Positions 26,640-34,792 of a DNA stretch of 64,000 bases are shown piece by piece; position 1 is the first letter of the stretch; the number at the start of each line of letters is the position of its first letter. The translations under genes and the position numbers were made by a program. Origin of the DNA: Bermanella sp036960565 (GTDB lineage: Bacteria > Pseudomonadota > Gammaproteobacteria > Pseudomonadales > Oceanobacteraceae); NCBI GenBank assembly GCA_036960565.1, contig JBALXQ010000018.1, positions 1 through 64,000 on the forward strand, given 5' to 3'. The notes below the pieces were generated by a model. That model had not been told where the DNA came from. It saw nothing but the letters and a program-made list of their open reading frames with translations, and did no database searches.

Positions 26640-28220
26640 TTAAGCGGCGGCTTGCTCACAGCCTACTTCATCCATATAGCTGTTTAGTTTTTTGTTAAGT
26701 TGCCCTGCGCTGCAATTTATAACCATTATTTTGTCAGGTCGAATTACAATGAAACGCTTGCCATTTTTAAATAGCTCCTGGTACTCACTGTTGCTGTCTA
26801 ATAAGCCTTGGTCTGCTTTAATATTATTAATAGACAGAGATTCTCCGCCCATTGTCTCCCAACGATCTAGTGTGTCACTGGTCAGTAAAGATTGGGGGTG
26901 TTGATTCCAACCTAAGATGTAAAAACTGCTTTTTACATGGCGATCAAATAACTTTTTATCACCTAGACTATTTTTTAAATTAATTTGTGGGAACTCGTAG
27001 CCGGTATTTAGCATGGCCTTGACTATCGCATTGCGTAATCGGCTGCCGTTAATATGATTGTTGATTTTATTTGTCGGCATGCCTTTGGCTTCGGAGTGCA
27101 CTCCTAACGCTCCCAATAAGCCAATAATACTGTCACGAATTTTTGCTACTCTTTTATTTTGTGGCAAGATGATATTGCCCATGCGTTGGGCAAATTTAAT
27201 CACCTGCTGGCTCTGGGGGATACGTTCTTTTTCATAACTGGCCAAGATCTTCTTATCCAGTTGTCCCTCGAGAACGGCTGCTATTTTCCAGCATAGGTTG
27301 TAACAATCTCTCAGTCCCGCCATCATGCCCTGACCGGCAAAAGGCGGAGTGATATGTGCAGAATCACCCAGTAGAAATATATTACCCTTTTGATAGTTTT
27401 CGGCGGTGCGAGCATGGAAGGTATAAACCGCTTTGCGGGTAATATCCATGTCCTTAACATCCCCCCAGGCAGCCAGTAATTTAGCCAGGTTCTCTTCGGA
27501 AAAGAGGGTCTCTGGGTCGTCAGTTTTCTTAACCACAAACTCCCATCGACGTTTGTCACCGGGTCCAGGCAAGGTAACGGAGGGACGATCTGGATTAATG
27601 CTAAAGATGACTTCACCGCTGGGAACAGGATTTTTTTCAATATCTAATATCATCCAGTCTTGGGGGTAGGTATCGCCCTCAAATCCAATATTGAGGTCTT
27701 GGCGAATCTTGCTACTGGCGCCATCGCAGGCCAATAAAAATTGACATTCGCTGCGAACTTTTTGTCCATCTTGATTAAGTTCAACGGTGACTATTTCACC
27801 ATCATCATTAAAATCAAGTAATTCGGTAGAAGTGAATAAGTCGACATATTCACTGTCTTTTAATGCACCGCGAATATTTCTTTCCAGTTCAGGCTGATGA
27901 AATGTACGCAGCACTCTATGACCATTTTTGGGTTTATAGGTGTCCGCATGCAGTATGGTCTCGTTACTTTTTTGATTGAAATTAACCCGGTTAATTAGCC
28001 GAAAGTTGTCGCCCATCTTGTCCAGTAGGCCAGCGGAATCTAGAATGCGTGAGCCTTCCTCACAAATGCCCACGGCACGGGGGATAGTTACGATATCGGC
28101 TTCCCTATCTATCACTAGGGTCGATATATTTTTTTGTCCTAAAAAATTGGCGGCGGTAACACCACAAGGGCCTGCACCCACAATAATCACGTCGTAATGT
28201 TTTTTTATTTTACTGCTCAT
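26640..28220 (-). CDS. FAD-dependent aromatic hydroxylase (MhpA/PheA-like)
   Basis: 526-aa class A flavoprotein monooxygenase. Visible are the FAD Rossmann motif DVIIVGAGPCGVTAANFLG, the DG motif (LLACDGASSKIRQDL) and the GD motif GDSAHITPPFAGQGMMAG. These enzymes use NAD(P)H and oxygen to place a hydroxyl ortho to an existing phenolic hydroxyl, giving a catechol. The C-terminal 130 residues form the thioredoxin-like domain seen in the longer members. Its neighbours, an extradiol dioxygenase and an FAH hydrolase, fit a meta-cleavage route. A GGAGG ribosome site precedes the ATG. Confidence 0.87.
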   Translation of the reverse strand: MSSKIKKHYDVIIVGAGPCGVTAANFLGQKNISTLVIDREADIVTIPRAVGICEEGSRILDSAGLLDKMGDNFRLINRVNFNQKSNETILHADTYKPKNGHRVLRTFHQPELERNIRGALKDSEYVDLFTSTELLDFNDDGEIVTVELNQDGQKVRSECQFLLACDGASSKIRQDLNIGFEGDTYPQDWMILDIEKNPVPSGEVIFSINPDRPSVTLPGPGDKRRWEFVVKKTDDPETLFSEENLAKLLAAWGDVKDMDITRKAVYTFHARTAENYQKGNIFLLGDSAHITPPFAGQGMMAGLRDCYNLCWKIAAVLEGQLDKKILASYEKERIPQSQQVIKFAQRMGNIILPQNKRVAKIRDSIIGLLGALGVHSEAKGMPTNKINNHINGSRLRNAIVKAMLNTGYEFPQINLKNSLGDKKLFDRHVKSSFYILGWNQHPQSLLTSDTLDRWETMGGESLSINNIKADQGLLDSNSEYQELFKNGKRFIVIRPDKIMVINCSAGQLNKKLNSYMDEVGCEQAAA

Positions 28221-28289
28221 ATAAGCCTCCGCTTTTCACTGACCGTTTAGGCCAGTGAAAAATTAGTTAAATGTAAAAAGAAATTAACA

Positions 28290-29267
28290 TTAAGCTTCGG
28301 CAATCATGTTGCGCTGTCTGCCTAAATCAATGGAGCCATCATGGGACTTAATTTCAAGTTCCAAGAAATCTCCAGGCTGTAAAAACGTGGCCAGTGACTT
28401 TTGCGCTGCAATAAATTTGGTACGACGCTTCTTGTCGTTTTTAAAGTTAAGTAAAATGGCCATACCTGTTTTGGGGCTACTGCCTCCCAGTACGCCACCA
28501 GGAGTACCGGTTAAGATGCAATCCCCCGTGTTCATGTTCGAGAACTTAGAAAGGTCGGTAAGTGTTTTGGGTGGCTTGTGAATAAGCAGGTTGGTTGATG
28601 AATCCTGCTTCACCTTGCCATTCATTTTTAAGGTTAATTGTAGGGTATACATTTTCTCGATATCGCCGTCTTCCAATAAATAAAGAATGGGACCAGCAGG
28701 GCAGAAAGTACGCTGACTCTTGCCCTTGTACCATTGCAGCATGGGAGCACCAAACATGAAGTCACGGGCCGATACATCGTTACACAGAATAAAGGCACCG
28801 ATGTAGTCGCCCACATTGCTGTCATTCACCTGAATAGGTTCATGAATGTCGGTTTTAAGCACGACTCCTAACTCGATCTCGTAGTCCAGCAACTCACAGC
28901 CTTCAGGCCTGATGATATTATCGTTAGGCCCACACAAACTAGATGGAGCCTTGGCAAACATAAGATTCTCTTCGTCCTCAGCATCCACCACTAGACCAGA
29001 TTCAGCTCTGTGTGAGGAGTAATTTAAACCCTGAGCAAACATTTGAATATTGGTGGACAAGGGGCTATAGAATTTCAAGTCATTCTGGTTCATACCTTGA
29101 AATTCGATGGCAGCATCAAACAGGTTACGGTCTTGAAAGTAGACCTTCATTAATTCACTGTGGTCTTTGGCATCAAGATTTAATGGATAGACCTTCTCGT
29201 CTTTCAACACGCCCCAAGTGGGGGTTTTAGTTTCATTGCTGGTAAATTTTACAACTGAAATACCCAT
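28290..29267 (-). CDS. Fumarylacetoacetate hydrolase-family protein
   Basis: 325-aa FAH-fold enzyme with the metal-binding acidic residues in LLDYEIELGVVLKTD and the following VGDYIGAFILCNDVSARDFM block; GDCILTGTPGGV is the last family motif. Members hydrolyse C-C bonds of acylpyruvates or hydrate/decarboxylate oxo-dienoates from aromatic meta-cleavage. It follows the dioxygenase gene by 68 bases with an AGGAG ribosome site, and is most simply the step after ring cleavage. Confidence 0.87.
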   Translation of the reverse strand: MGISVVKFTSNETKTPTWGVLKDEKVYPLNLDAKDHSELMKVYFQDRNLFDAAIEFQGMNQNDLKFYSPLSTNIQMFAQGLNYSSHRAESGLVVDAEDEENLMFAKAPSSLCGPNDNIIRPEGCELLDYEIELGVVLKTDIHEPIQVNDSNVGDYIGAFILCNDVSARDFMFGAPMLQWYKGKSQRTFCPAGPILYLLEDGDIEKMYTLQLTLKMNGKVKQDSSTNLLIHKPPKTLTDLSKFSNMNTGDCILTGTPGGVLGGSSPKTGMAILLNFKNDKKRRTKFIAAQKSLATFLQPGDFLELEIKSHDGSIDLGRQRNMIAEA

Positions 29268-29335
29268 GATATTTCTCCTGTCTCTAGTGTGTAATTACGT
29301 TCGTTAAATTGAGTGCGTTAAATTAAATACAGGTC

Positions 29336-30463
29336 TTAAAGCCAAGGGCGCGCGGGGCGCGATATGGCTTTTTTAGCCTGTTTAAGCCAAGCAAGCTTTA
29401 CATCCCCTTTGATCAAACCGCGCACCATACCCAAAAGCTGTGCTGGCTTTAGAGCAAACATTGCTTTGGGTAAATCGTGACCCCAAGAGTAAATGTTACC
29501 GCTATCCAAAGGATGGTATTCGGTAGGGCAGTCACTGGTGAAGGCGTCCCCATCAGCATAATGTTCAAACTCAAAATCGTCAGGGCCGTGCCAGTAATCA
29601 AATACCTGGCTGCCTAGTAGGTGGCGGCCTATTCCCCAAAAATGCTTGTATTTCTTTTTCATTTTTAAATATTGCTGACCCTGTGCCACCGCATCCATGT
29701 CTACCACTTCATAGGCACTGTGCAGATAGCCAGCACTGCCCTTGCCCACTACGATTGAGTGGTGATCGGCAGGCTTATCTCCGCGATCAAAACGCAGAAA
29801 GGTGACTGTAGGTGAGCCATCGGCCAGGCAAAGCACATCAGTCGCGATTAAGCCCAAGTGCTGCAGATACCAGTGGAGGGTGTTTTCAAAATTTGGAGTA
29901 CCGGTGACGCAGTGACCCAGTTTTAAAATAGGCGAGGGCATCAGTGGTGCACGTTGCCCGCTGTTTACGCGTAGCAAGTTGCCAGATGAGTTGGTAGGTA
30001 ACGGCTCACGTCGGGTGACAATCTCTTTAACCACAGCGATGCCAAAAGTGACCTCTATTACTATGCCATTGGGATCTAACAGGCTGACCATTTCACCGCC
30101 ATTAATACGGGGAATTTTTTGTATGGGTTTTCCTGTTTTTTGTGAAAGTATTTTAAGGTCTTGGCGGCTATTAACTTTAATACCCATGCCCACAAAGGCA
30201 CTCTTCTTGGCTTTACGACCGAAATAAAGGTAAGGCGAGTCACCGTAACCGCGCATGAACAATTCTTTAGATGTTTTGTGTTCGGTTAACATTCCAAAGT
30301 CGGTTAGGAATGTTTCTTGTACGCTTAGGTCTGCCACATCCCAAATTAAATAGGCTAGCGCATCTGCCTTAATGTAGGCGTCTGGCGTGTTTATTGGTTG
30401 GGACCCCGGTGGGGTTTTTTTGTTAATGGGCAGTGTGTCGCTGCCGGGGTATTGAAGTTCCAT
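29336..30463 (-). CDS. VOC-family extradiol ring-cleavage dioxygenase
   Basis: 375-aa type I extradiol-dioxygenase-like protein of two vicinal-oxygen-chelate modules (about 30-160 and 180-330). In the C-terminal module the three expected Fe(II) ligands are visible: His in LKLGHCVTGT, His in YLHSAYEV, and Glu in FEFEHYADGD. Such enzymes open catechols next to the two hydroxyls. N- and C-terminal extensions of about 25 and 45 residues are not typical. Located between sulfatase (18 bases away) and FAH genes, so it most likely cleaves the catechol made by the flavin hydroxylase. Confidence 0.82.
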   Translation of the reverse strand: MELQYPGSDTLPINKKTPPGSQPINTPDAYIKADALAYLIWDVADLSVQETFLTDFGMLTEHKTSKELFMRGYGDSPYLYFGRKAKKSAFVGMGIKVNSRQDLKILSQKTGKPIQKIPRINGGEMVSLLDPNGIVIEVTFGIAVVKEIVTRREPLPTNSSGNLLRVNSGQRAPLMPSPILKLGHCVTGTPNFENTLHWYLQHLGLIATDVLCLADGSPTVTFLRFDRGDKPADHHSIVVGKGSAGYLHSAYEVVDMDAVAQGQQYLKMKKKYKHFWGIGRHLLGSQVFDYWHGPDDFEFEHYADGDAFTSDCPTEYHPLDSGNIYSWGHDLPKAMFALKPAQLLGMVRGLIKGDVKLAWLKQAKKAISRPARPWL

Positions 30464-30481
30464 AATATGTCCTCTTTTTAT

Positions 30482-32164
30482 TTAAGCCGCCCAAACGGAA
30501 GATGGACCGGGTAAAAACTCACCTAGGTCTGTTCCAATTTCGGTGGCGATTAGGGTTTCAAGTGAATGGTTTTTGTCAATGATCAGCTCTTTAAACTTAG
30601 CCGTGTCTTTTGCTAGGTTATGCTGCTCTAACGGGTCGTTAAGAGTGTCGTACAGTTCCAGATCACACTCGTCTAGGAGTTGCTGGTAACTGTAAGTCTG
30701 ACGGTGCTGGGTGGGACTAAAGTAACGAGCAAACTTATAGCGGCCATCGAAGCAACCGCGAAAATGGCAACGATTCTTCATGGAGGGCAGTAGCTTGCCA
30801 CCGGTTATATAATTCCAAACGCTTCGTGCATTTTTATTGGCTATTACCGGTGCCAATATTTTTGAAAATTCAGCGTCCATATAAACCAAACTAGACCATT
30901 GATACAGGCAGGCTTCACGGCTAGATTTTTTCTGGGGATCAAAAACTTGTTGGGCAAAACTGTGTCCCAATAAGTTTGGGAAATACTGTTTGCGTAAACT
31001 CTTATCTACCCCTGCAAATTCCAACAGCGTAGGCGCTATGTCGATATGAGATGTGATAGCGGCAGTTGCTTGATCTTTAATGCCCTGAGGGTGAATCACA
31101 ATCATGGGAACGTTATTGCAATCCTGATAAACCACTGGTCCTTTATCACGTAGGTGATGGGCGCCCAGCAGTTCGCCATGGTCACTGGTAAATACCACTA
31201 AAGTGTCTTGCCAAGATTGGGTTTCATCCAAGGCATCAAGTAAACCTTGCAGTTGTGTATCCATGTCTTGCAGGCAATTAAAATAATAGTCTTGGTAATT
31301 CTGCCAAAGGCCGTGATCTGAAAAGTTAATTTTCCCTAGGGCGCCGGTCACGGTTTGGTCAAAAATTTTATGGGCCGCTGGGCGTTGCTGCCAATTTTCT
31401 TGGCCAAAGTTTCTGAGCAAGGGAAACTGGTGTTGTGTTTGGTACAAGGCATCTGACGGTGCACTGGCGAGGGGGTGGGGGAACTTAGACCAGCGAGATT
31501 TTGGCTGTTGTTCACTGGCCGCGTAAAACATAATATCGTGTGGATTCACCAGATTAACCGCCGCAAACCAAGGTTTTTCATCTGTTTTGTGAGAACGAAT
31601 AAAATCCTGAGCAGCCTCTACAGTTTTGGGGTCCCAAATATGGCCTTCTAATGGGCCGTCAATTTCACGATCCTGCGCACTCTCTTGAAAGCCGTATTCA
31701 CTTAGCAGTTGTTGCATATTTTCTTTGCCCACCGCTTCTCCTAGGGGCAGCTTATTCAAATGCCATTTGCCAAAGTAACCAGTGTGGTAATCCAACTCAG
31801 AAAACATATGGCCCAAAGTTGGAGTCGATTTTGATAAACCATCGGCATGGGGCAACGGCGTATTTTCCCACATACCATTAAATTGCTGATGCTGCCCGGT
31901 GTAGATTGTTCCCCGCGACATGGAGCACAGGCTGGTGACCACTTGGGCATTGTTAAAGGTAACTCCCATTTGTTTTAGGCGATCATGTGCGGGCAGTGAC
32001 AGCTGTGTTGGCAACAAATGCCTGGCTCGCTCTTGATCGGTCACCACCAGTAAAATATTAAGTGGCTTATTCTTAGACGCTTGACCATGGCTGTTCGTCA
32101 TTAAACCCATAGACAAAGAGGAGGCCAACGAGGCTTGAATGAACTGCCGTCTATTTAGAGACAT
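30482..32164 (-). CDS. Tat-exported sulfatase
   Basis: 560 aa with a twin-arginine signal (NRRQFIQASLASSLSMG, R5-R6), so it is exported folded to the periplasm. The alkaline-phosphatase-like sulfatase core has the first metal region VVTDQERARH, the nucleophile region SLCSMSRGTIYTG with Cys80, GKWHLN, and the second metal motif FTSDHGELLGAHH. Cys80 would be oxidised to formylglycine, but the motif is C-S-M-S-R where the canonical one is C-x-P/A-x-R. It could be a sulfatase or phosphonate/phosphate ester hydrolase. Its ATG overlaps the tandem GST gene by 10 bases. No maturase gene is in the window. Confidence 0.84.
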   Translation of the reverse strand: MSLNRRQFIQASLASSLSMGLMTNSHGQASKNKPLNILLVVTDQERARHLLPTQLSLPAHDRLKQMGVTFNNAQVVTSLCSMSRGTIYTGQHQQFNGMWENTPLPHADGLSKSTPTLGHMFSELDYHTGYFGKWHLNKLPLGEAVGKENMQQLLSEYGFQESAQDREIDGPLEGHIWDPKTVEAAQDFIRSHKTDEKPWFAAVNLVNPHDIMFYAASEQQPKSRWSKFPHPLASAPSDALYQTQHQFPLLRNFGQENWQQRPAAHKIFDQTVTGALGKINFSDHGLWQNYQDYYFNCLQDMDTQLQGLLDALDETQSWQDTLVVFTSDHGELLGAHHLRDKGPVVYQDCNNVPMIVIHPQGIKDQATAAITSHIDIAPTLLEFAGVDKSLRKQYFPNLLGHSFAQQVFDPQKKSSREACLYQWSSLVYMDAEFSKILAPVIANKNARSVWNYITGGKLLPSMKNRCHFRGCFDGRYKFARYFSPTQHRQTYSYQQLLDECDLELYDTLNDPLEQHNLAKDTAKFKELIIDKNHSLETLIATEIGTDLGEFLPGPSSVWAA

Positions 32165-33798
32165 TTAGACTTTTCCTGTTCGCTAGCCAATAATTCTGAC
32201 ACTGTATCCTGCCAGTTATTCAGGGCAGAAAATTGCGCCAAGTTAACGCCCGGAATAGTGCTCAGTTGTTCCAGTCTCGTGAACCAAGCAATGTCGGCAT
32301 AACGGATTTGATCGCCACATAAAAATGCATTTTGCTGTAAGGCATTTTCCAGCTGAGTTAATTTTTGATAAATACGCGTGAAGCTTTGTTGCTCACTTTC
32401 ACTATGGGCTGGCTGGTGAGAAGTTTTAACGATGTACTTATCCCAAAGTGGTTTGAATTCTTTGTGGGTTCCCGCCTCTAGTGCTAACCACATACTATGT
32501 TGGGCTGACTGCCAACTGGTGGTGGGAAACCAGTTTTGTTTTTTATCAAATAATTGGCTCAAGTATTGGGCTATCACTGTGGAATCATAAATGACTTGTG
32601 CACCGTGTTTTAATACCGGCACTTGTCCGTGAGGGTTTACGCGCAAAAAACCGGCGGTTTTATGCTGATTTTTTTGCAGATTTATTTCTTCATACTGGTA
32701 CTTGATATTAAGCTGATCTAATAGAGCAACGATGCGCTGGCTGTGTACCGAGTGGATACTTCCGTAAAGAGTAATGCTGGCTTTTTTAAGTTGGCCATTA
32801 AAGGGTGCAACAGATTTAAATGTAATGGGCGATGCTGGTTCTTTGGGCAAGGGTAATGCGCGGGGCTGATAGTTATCATTTAGTAACTGTTCGACCTTTT
32901 GCAGCTTGCGCATGATGCGCCCGATGCCCCAGATAAACAGTTTATCCATTACATTTTTTTTGGGCTTGCCCAAAATTCTGCGTATTTTAGGCAGTAGTGG
33001 AGAGGTGGTCATCTTGCGTAATTTTTTAGCCTCCTCCGTCATGGATAACTCAAATGATGGACGCTGTTGTAGGCGTGTCATCCAGCTTAAAACATTGGGG
33101 AATTTCAGTGGAGAAATTTCAATATCCAAATCTGCATACATGTCGATGCGCGGGAATAAGCTGATATCGGCTTGGCTAAATTTATTGCCCACTAAATATT
33201 CTTGATTCACCAGTGCAACTTCTACCAGTTCTAACCAATCTAATAGCTTGCGTTGGTGCTTGGATTCTTCGCTCGGGCTTAATACCTGACGGTTCCACAC
33301 CTTTTTTTGCCAAGTGTGATCGATGGCATCGTCGCTGGCACGGCCCACAATTATTAACGACTCCTCTAGAGTACGGGTGATATGTACCACTGGTGCCTGA
33401 ATACGCTGGTACATTAAAGGTCTAAATATCTTGGCCATAGTGGCTTCGGCTTCGATCCACATGGCAACTTGTGCCTGACCCGCTGGGTCTTGGGGCATTA
33501 ACGATACCTGAGGGAATTGTTCTTCTAGGTATTGGTTGATGACACTGGATTCAAAAATTACTTGCTTGCCGTGACTCATGGTTGGCACATAACCATTGGG
33601 ATTCAGCGCCATATAGGCTTCGCTGCGTTGTTCCATGTTCGGCAGGCTGATTTCAACGGTATCAAACTCCAAACCCTTTTCTATTAAGGTGATACGCACT
33701 CTGCGTACACAGGGGGAAGGCGCTGAGCTATATAGGATTAGGCTCGCTACGTTATTTACGCTCAGCTGGGTTTGTTGGGTGAGTAGTTCTTTGCTCAT
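32155..33798 (-). CDS. Tandem-duplicated glutathione S-transferase
   Basis: About 547 aa containing two full GST units in one chain. The first unit is at about residues 18-240 (LYSSAPSPCVRRVRITLIEKG at its start, with NPNGYVPTMSHGKQVIFESSVINQYLEE). The second is at about 335-535 (ITLYGSIHSVHSQRIVALLD, then NPHGQVPVLKHGAQVIYDSTVIAQYL). The first unit has a Ser-Pro-Cys start while the second has Ser-Ile-His, so the active sites differ. I place the start at 33798, with an AGGT ribosome site; an upstream in-frame ATG at 33846 would lie over the operator. First gene of the operon, next to the TetR gene. Confidence 0.85.
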   Translation of the reverse strand: MSKELLTQQTQLSVNNVASLILYSSAPSPCVRRVRITLIEKGLEFDTVEISLPNMEQRSEAYMALNPNGYVPTMSHGKQVIFESSVINQYLEEQFPQVSLMPQDPAGQAQVAMWIEAEATMAKIFRPLMYQRIQAPVVHITRTLEESLIIVGRASDDAIDHTWQKKVWNRQVLSPSEESKHQRKLLDWLELVEVALVNQEYLVGNKFSQADISLFPRIDMYADLDIEISPLKFPNVLSWMTRLQQRPSFELSMTEEAKKLRKMTTSPLLPKIRRILGKPKKNVMDKLFIWGIGRIMRKLQKVEQLLNDNYQPRALPLPKEPASPITFKSVAPFNGQLKKASITLYGSIHSVHSQRIVALLDQLNIKYQYEEINLQKNQHKTAGFLRVNPHGQVPVLKHGAQVIYDSTVIAQYLSQLFDKKQNWFPTTSWQSAQHSMWLALEAGTHKEFKPLWDKYIVKTSHQPAHSESEQQSFTRIYQKLTQLENALQQNAFLCGDQIRYADIAWFTRLEQLSTIPGVNLAQFSALNNWQDTVSELLASEQEKSKCL

Positions 33799-33826
33799 AT
33801 TTTGTACCTGAATAGCGACTAAGGGT

Positions 33827-33865
33827 ACTATAGTGTATCCGTGCACTTAAGTGCAACCATATAAT
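33827..33865 (-). promoter_or_regulatory. Divergent promoter with palindromic operator for the catabolic operon and tetR
   Basis: On the minus strand a -35 TTGCAC (33851-33856) and -10 TATAGT (33827-33832) are 18 bases apart and point into the operon. A perfect 14-bp palindrome TGCACTTAAGTGCA at 33842-33855 covers the -35. On the plus strand a TATAAT at 33860-33865 lies beside it, facing tetR. The layout fits a TetR repressor controlling both directions. Confidence 0.65.
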
Positions 33866-33944
33866 TGAGTTCACTCGTGCATAGTGGGGCTGTAAATGTG
33901 CTAATATGGGCTTCAGAATCAAATTAACGAAATGAAAGGGTTGC

Positions 33945-34622
33945 ATGGTGGTTGAAGCAGAGTCAGTAATTACGCCGGCTGCGGTGGATAAGAAGCTCAA
34001 TCGAACGGAGCGAAAGCGCATTGAGACCCGCAATAAGTTGTTAGCGGCCACTCTTAAGCTAATGGTCGAAAAAGGGGTGGAGAAAACCACCATGAATGAC
34101 ATAAGTGACGCCGCAGACCTAGGGCGACGGACCTTTTACAACCATTTCTCCAGTAAAGAAGAATGTATGATTGCCGCCGCCGCCGCGGATATTCAAAAAC
34201 ACGCTATTAATGTGTTTATGCATACATCCAAGCTTACTGATGAGGCGTTAGTGGTGGCAACGTCCACTCAGTTTGTGATGGCAGCCCTAGTTAAAGAACC
34301 TGTGGTGCGGTGTTTGGTAGATCGACCGCGTATGTTGTCGGCGGCGCTATTTGGCGCCGTTGGTGAGTTTGTGAAAAGGGACGCGGAGAGCGGTATACGC
34401 AGCGGGCGCTTCGATCCTCCATTAACCGGCAAGCCACTGGACAACATGATGAGGTGGTCGTTGGTGGGGCTATTGATCGAAGCGATGGATGCGGAATCAG
34501 ACTTCAATGAATGCCTGATGGGCTATTCTCGATTATTTTTAACGATGTTAGGATTGGAAAGTGCAGAGGCTCATAAGGTTTCCTTACAGGCAGCCAAAAA
34601 TTTGGCCGCGGCGAACGCCTAA
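33945..34622 (+). CDS. TetR-family transcriptional regulator
   Basis: 225-aa regulator with a long N-terminal arm and a TetR helix-turn-helix at about residues 30-75 (MVEKGVEKTTMNDISDAADLGRR... TFYNHFSSKEE). The rest is the helical ligand-binding domain (about 80-220), with no recognisable ligand residues. It is divergent from the eight-gene operon and a palindrome lies in the shared gap, so it is probably the operon's repressor, relieved by a pathway substrate or CoA ester. An AAGGG ribosome site precedes the ATG. Confidence 0.9.
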   Translation: MVVEAESVITPAAVDKKLNRTERKRIETRNKLLAATLKLMVEKGVEKTTMNDISDAADLGRRTFYNHFSSKEECMIAAAAADIQKHAINVFMHTSKLTDEALVVATSTQFVMAALVKEPVVRCLVDRPRMLSAALFGAVGEFVKRDAESGIRSGRFDPPLTGKPLDNMMRWSLVGLLIEAMDAESDFNECLMGYSRLFLTMLGLESAEAHKVSLQAAKNLAAANA

Positions 34623-34727
34623 TTTAATACTTTTTATTCTTACTCACTTTTCTTGCTTACTATTCTTATTTATTTAAGATATCCAAATAAAACCGAGTGT
34701 AAAGTATAGCTATTTTTCGAAAGTAGA

Positions 34728-34784
34728 ATTATGAATCCAAGTCATCTTTAATATGCCTAGCTTGAATTCATAATCCTGTTTTTA
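34728..34784 (+). terminator. tetR terminator
   Basis: A 14-bp inverted repeat with one mismatch (ATTATGAATCCAAG / CTTGAATTCATAAT) and a 19-base loop, followed by CCTGTTTTTATT. A smaller AATCCT/AGGATT hairpin follows at once. Confidence 0.55.
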
Positions 34785-34792
34785 TTAGGATT

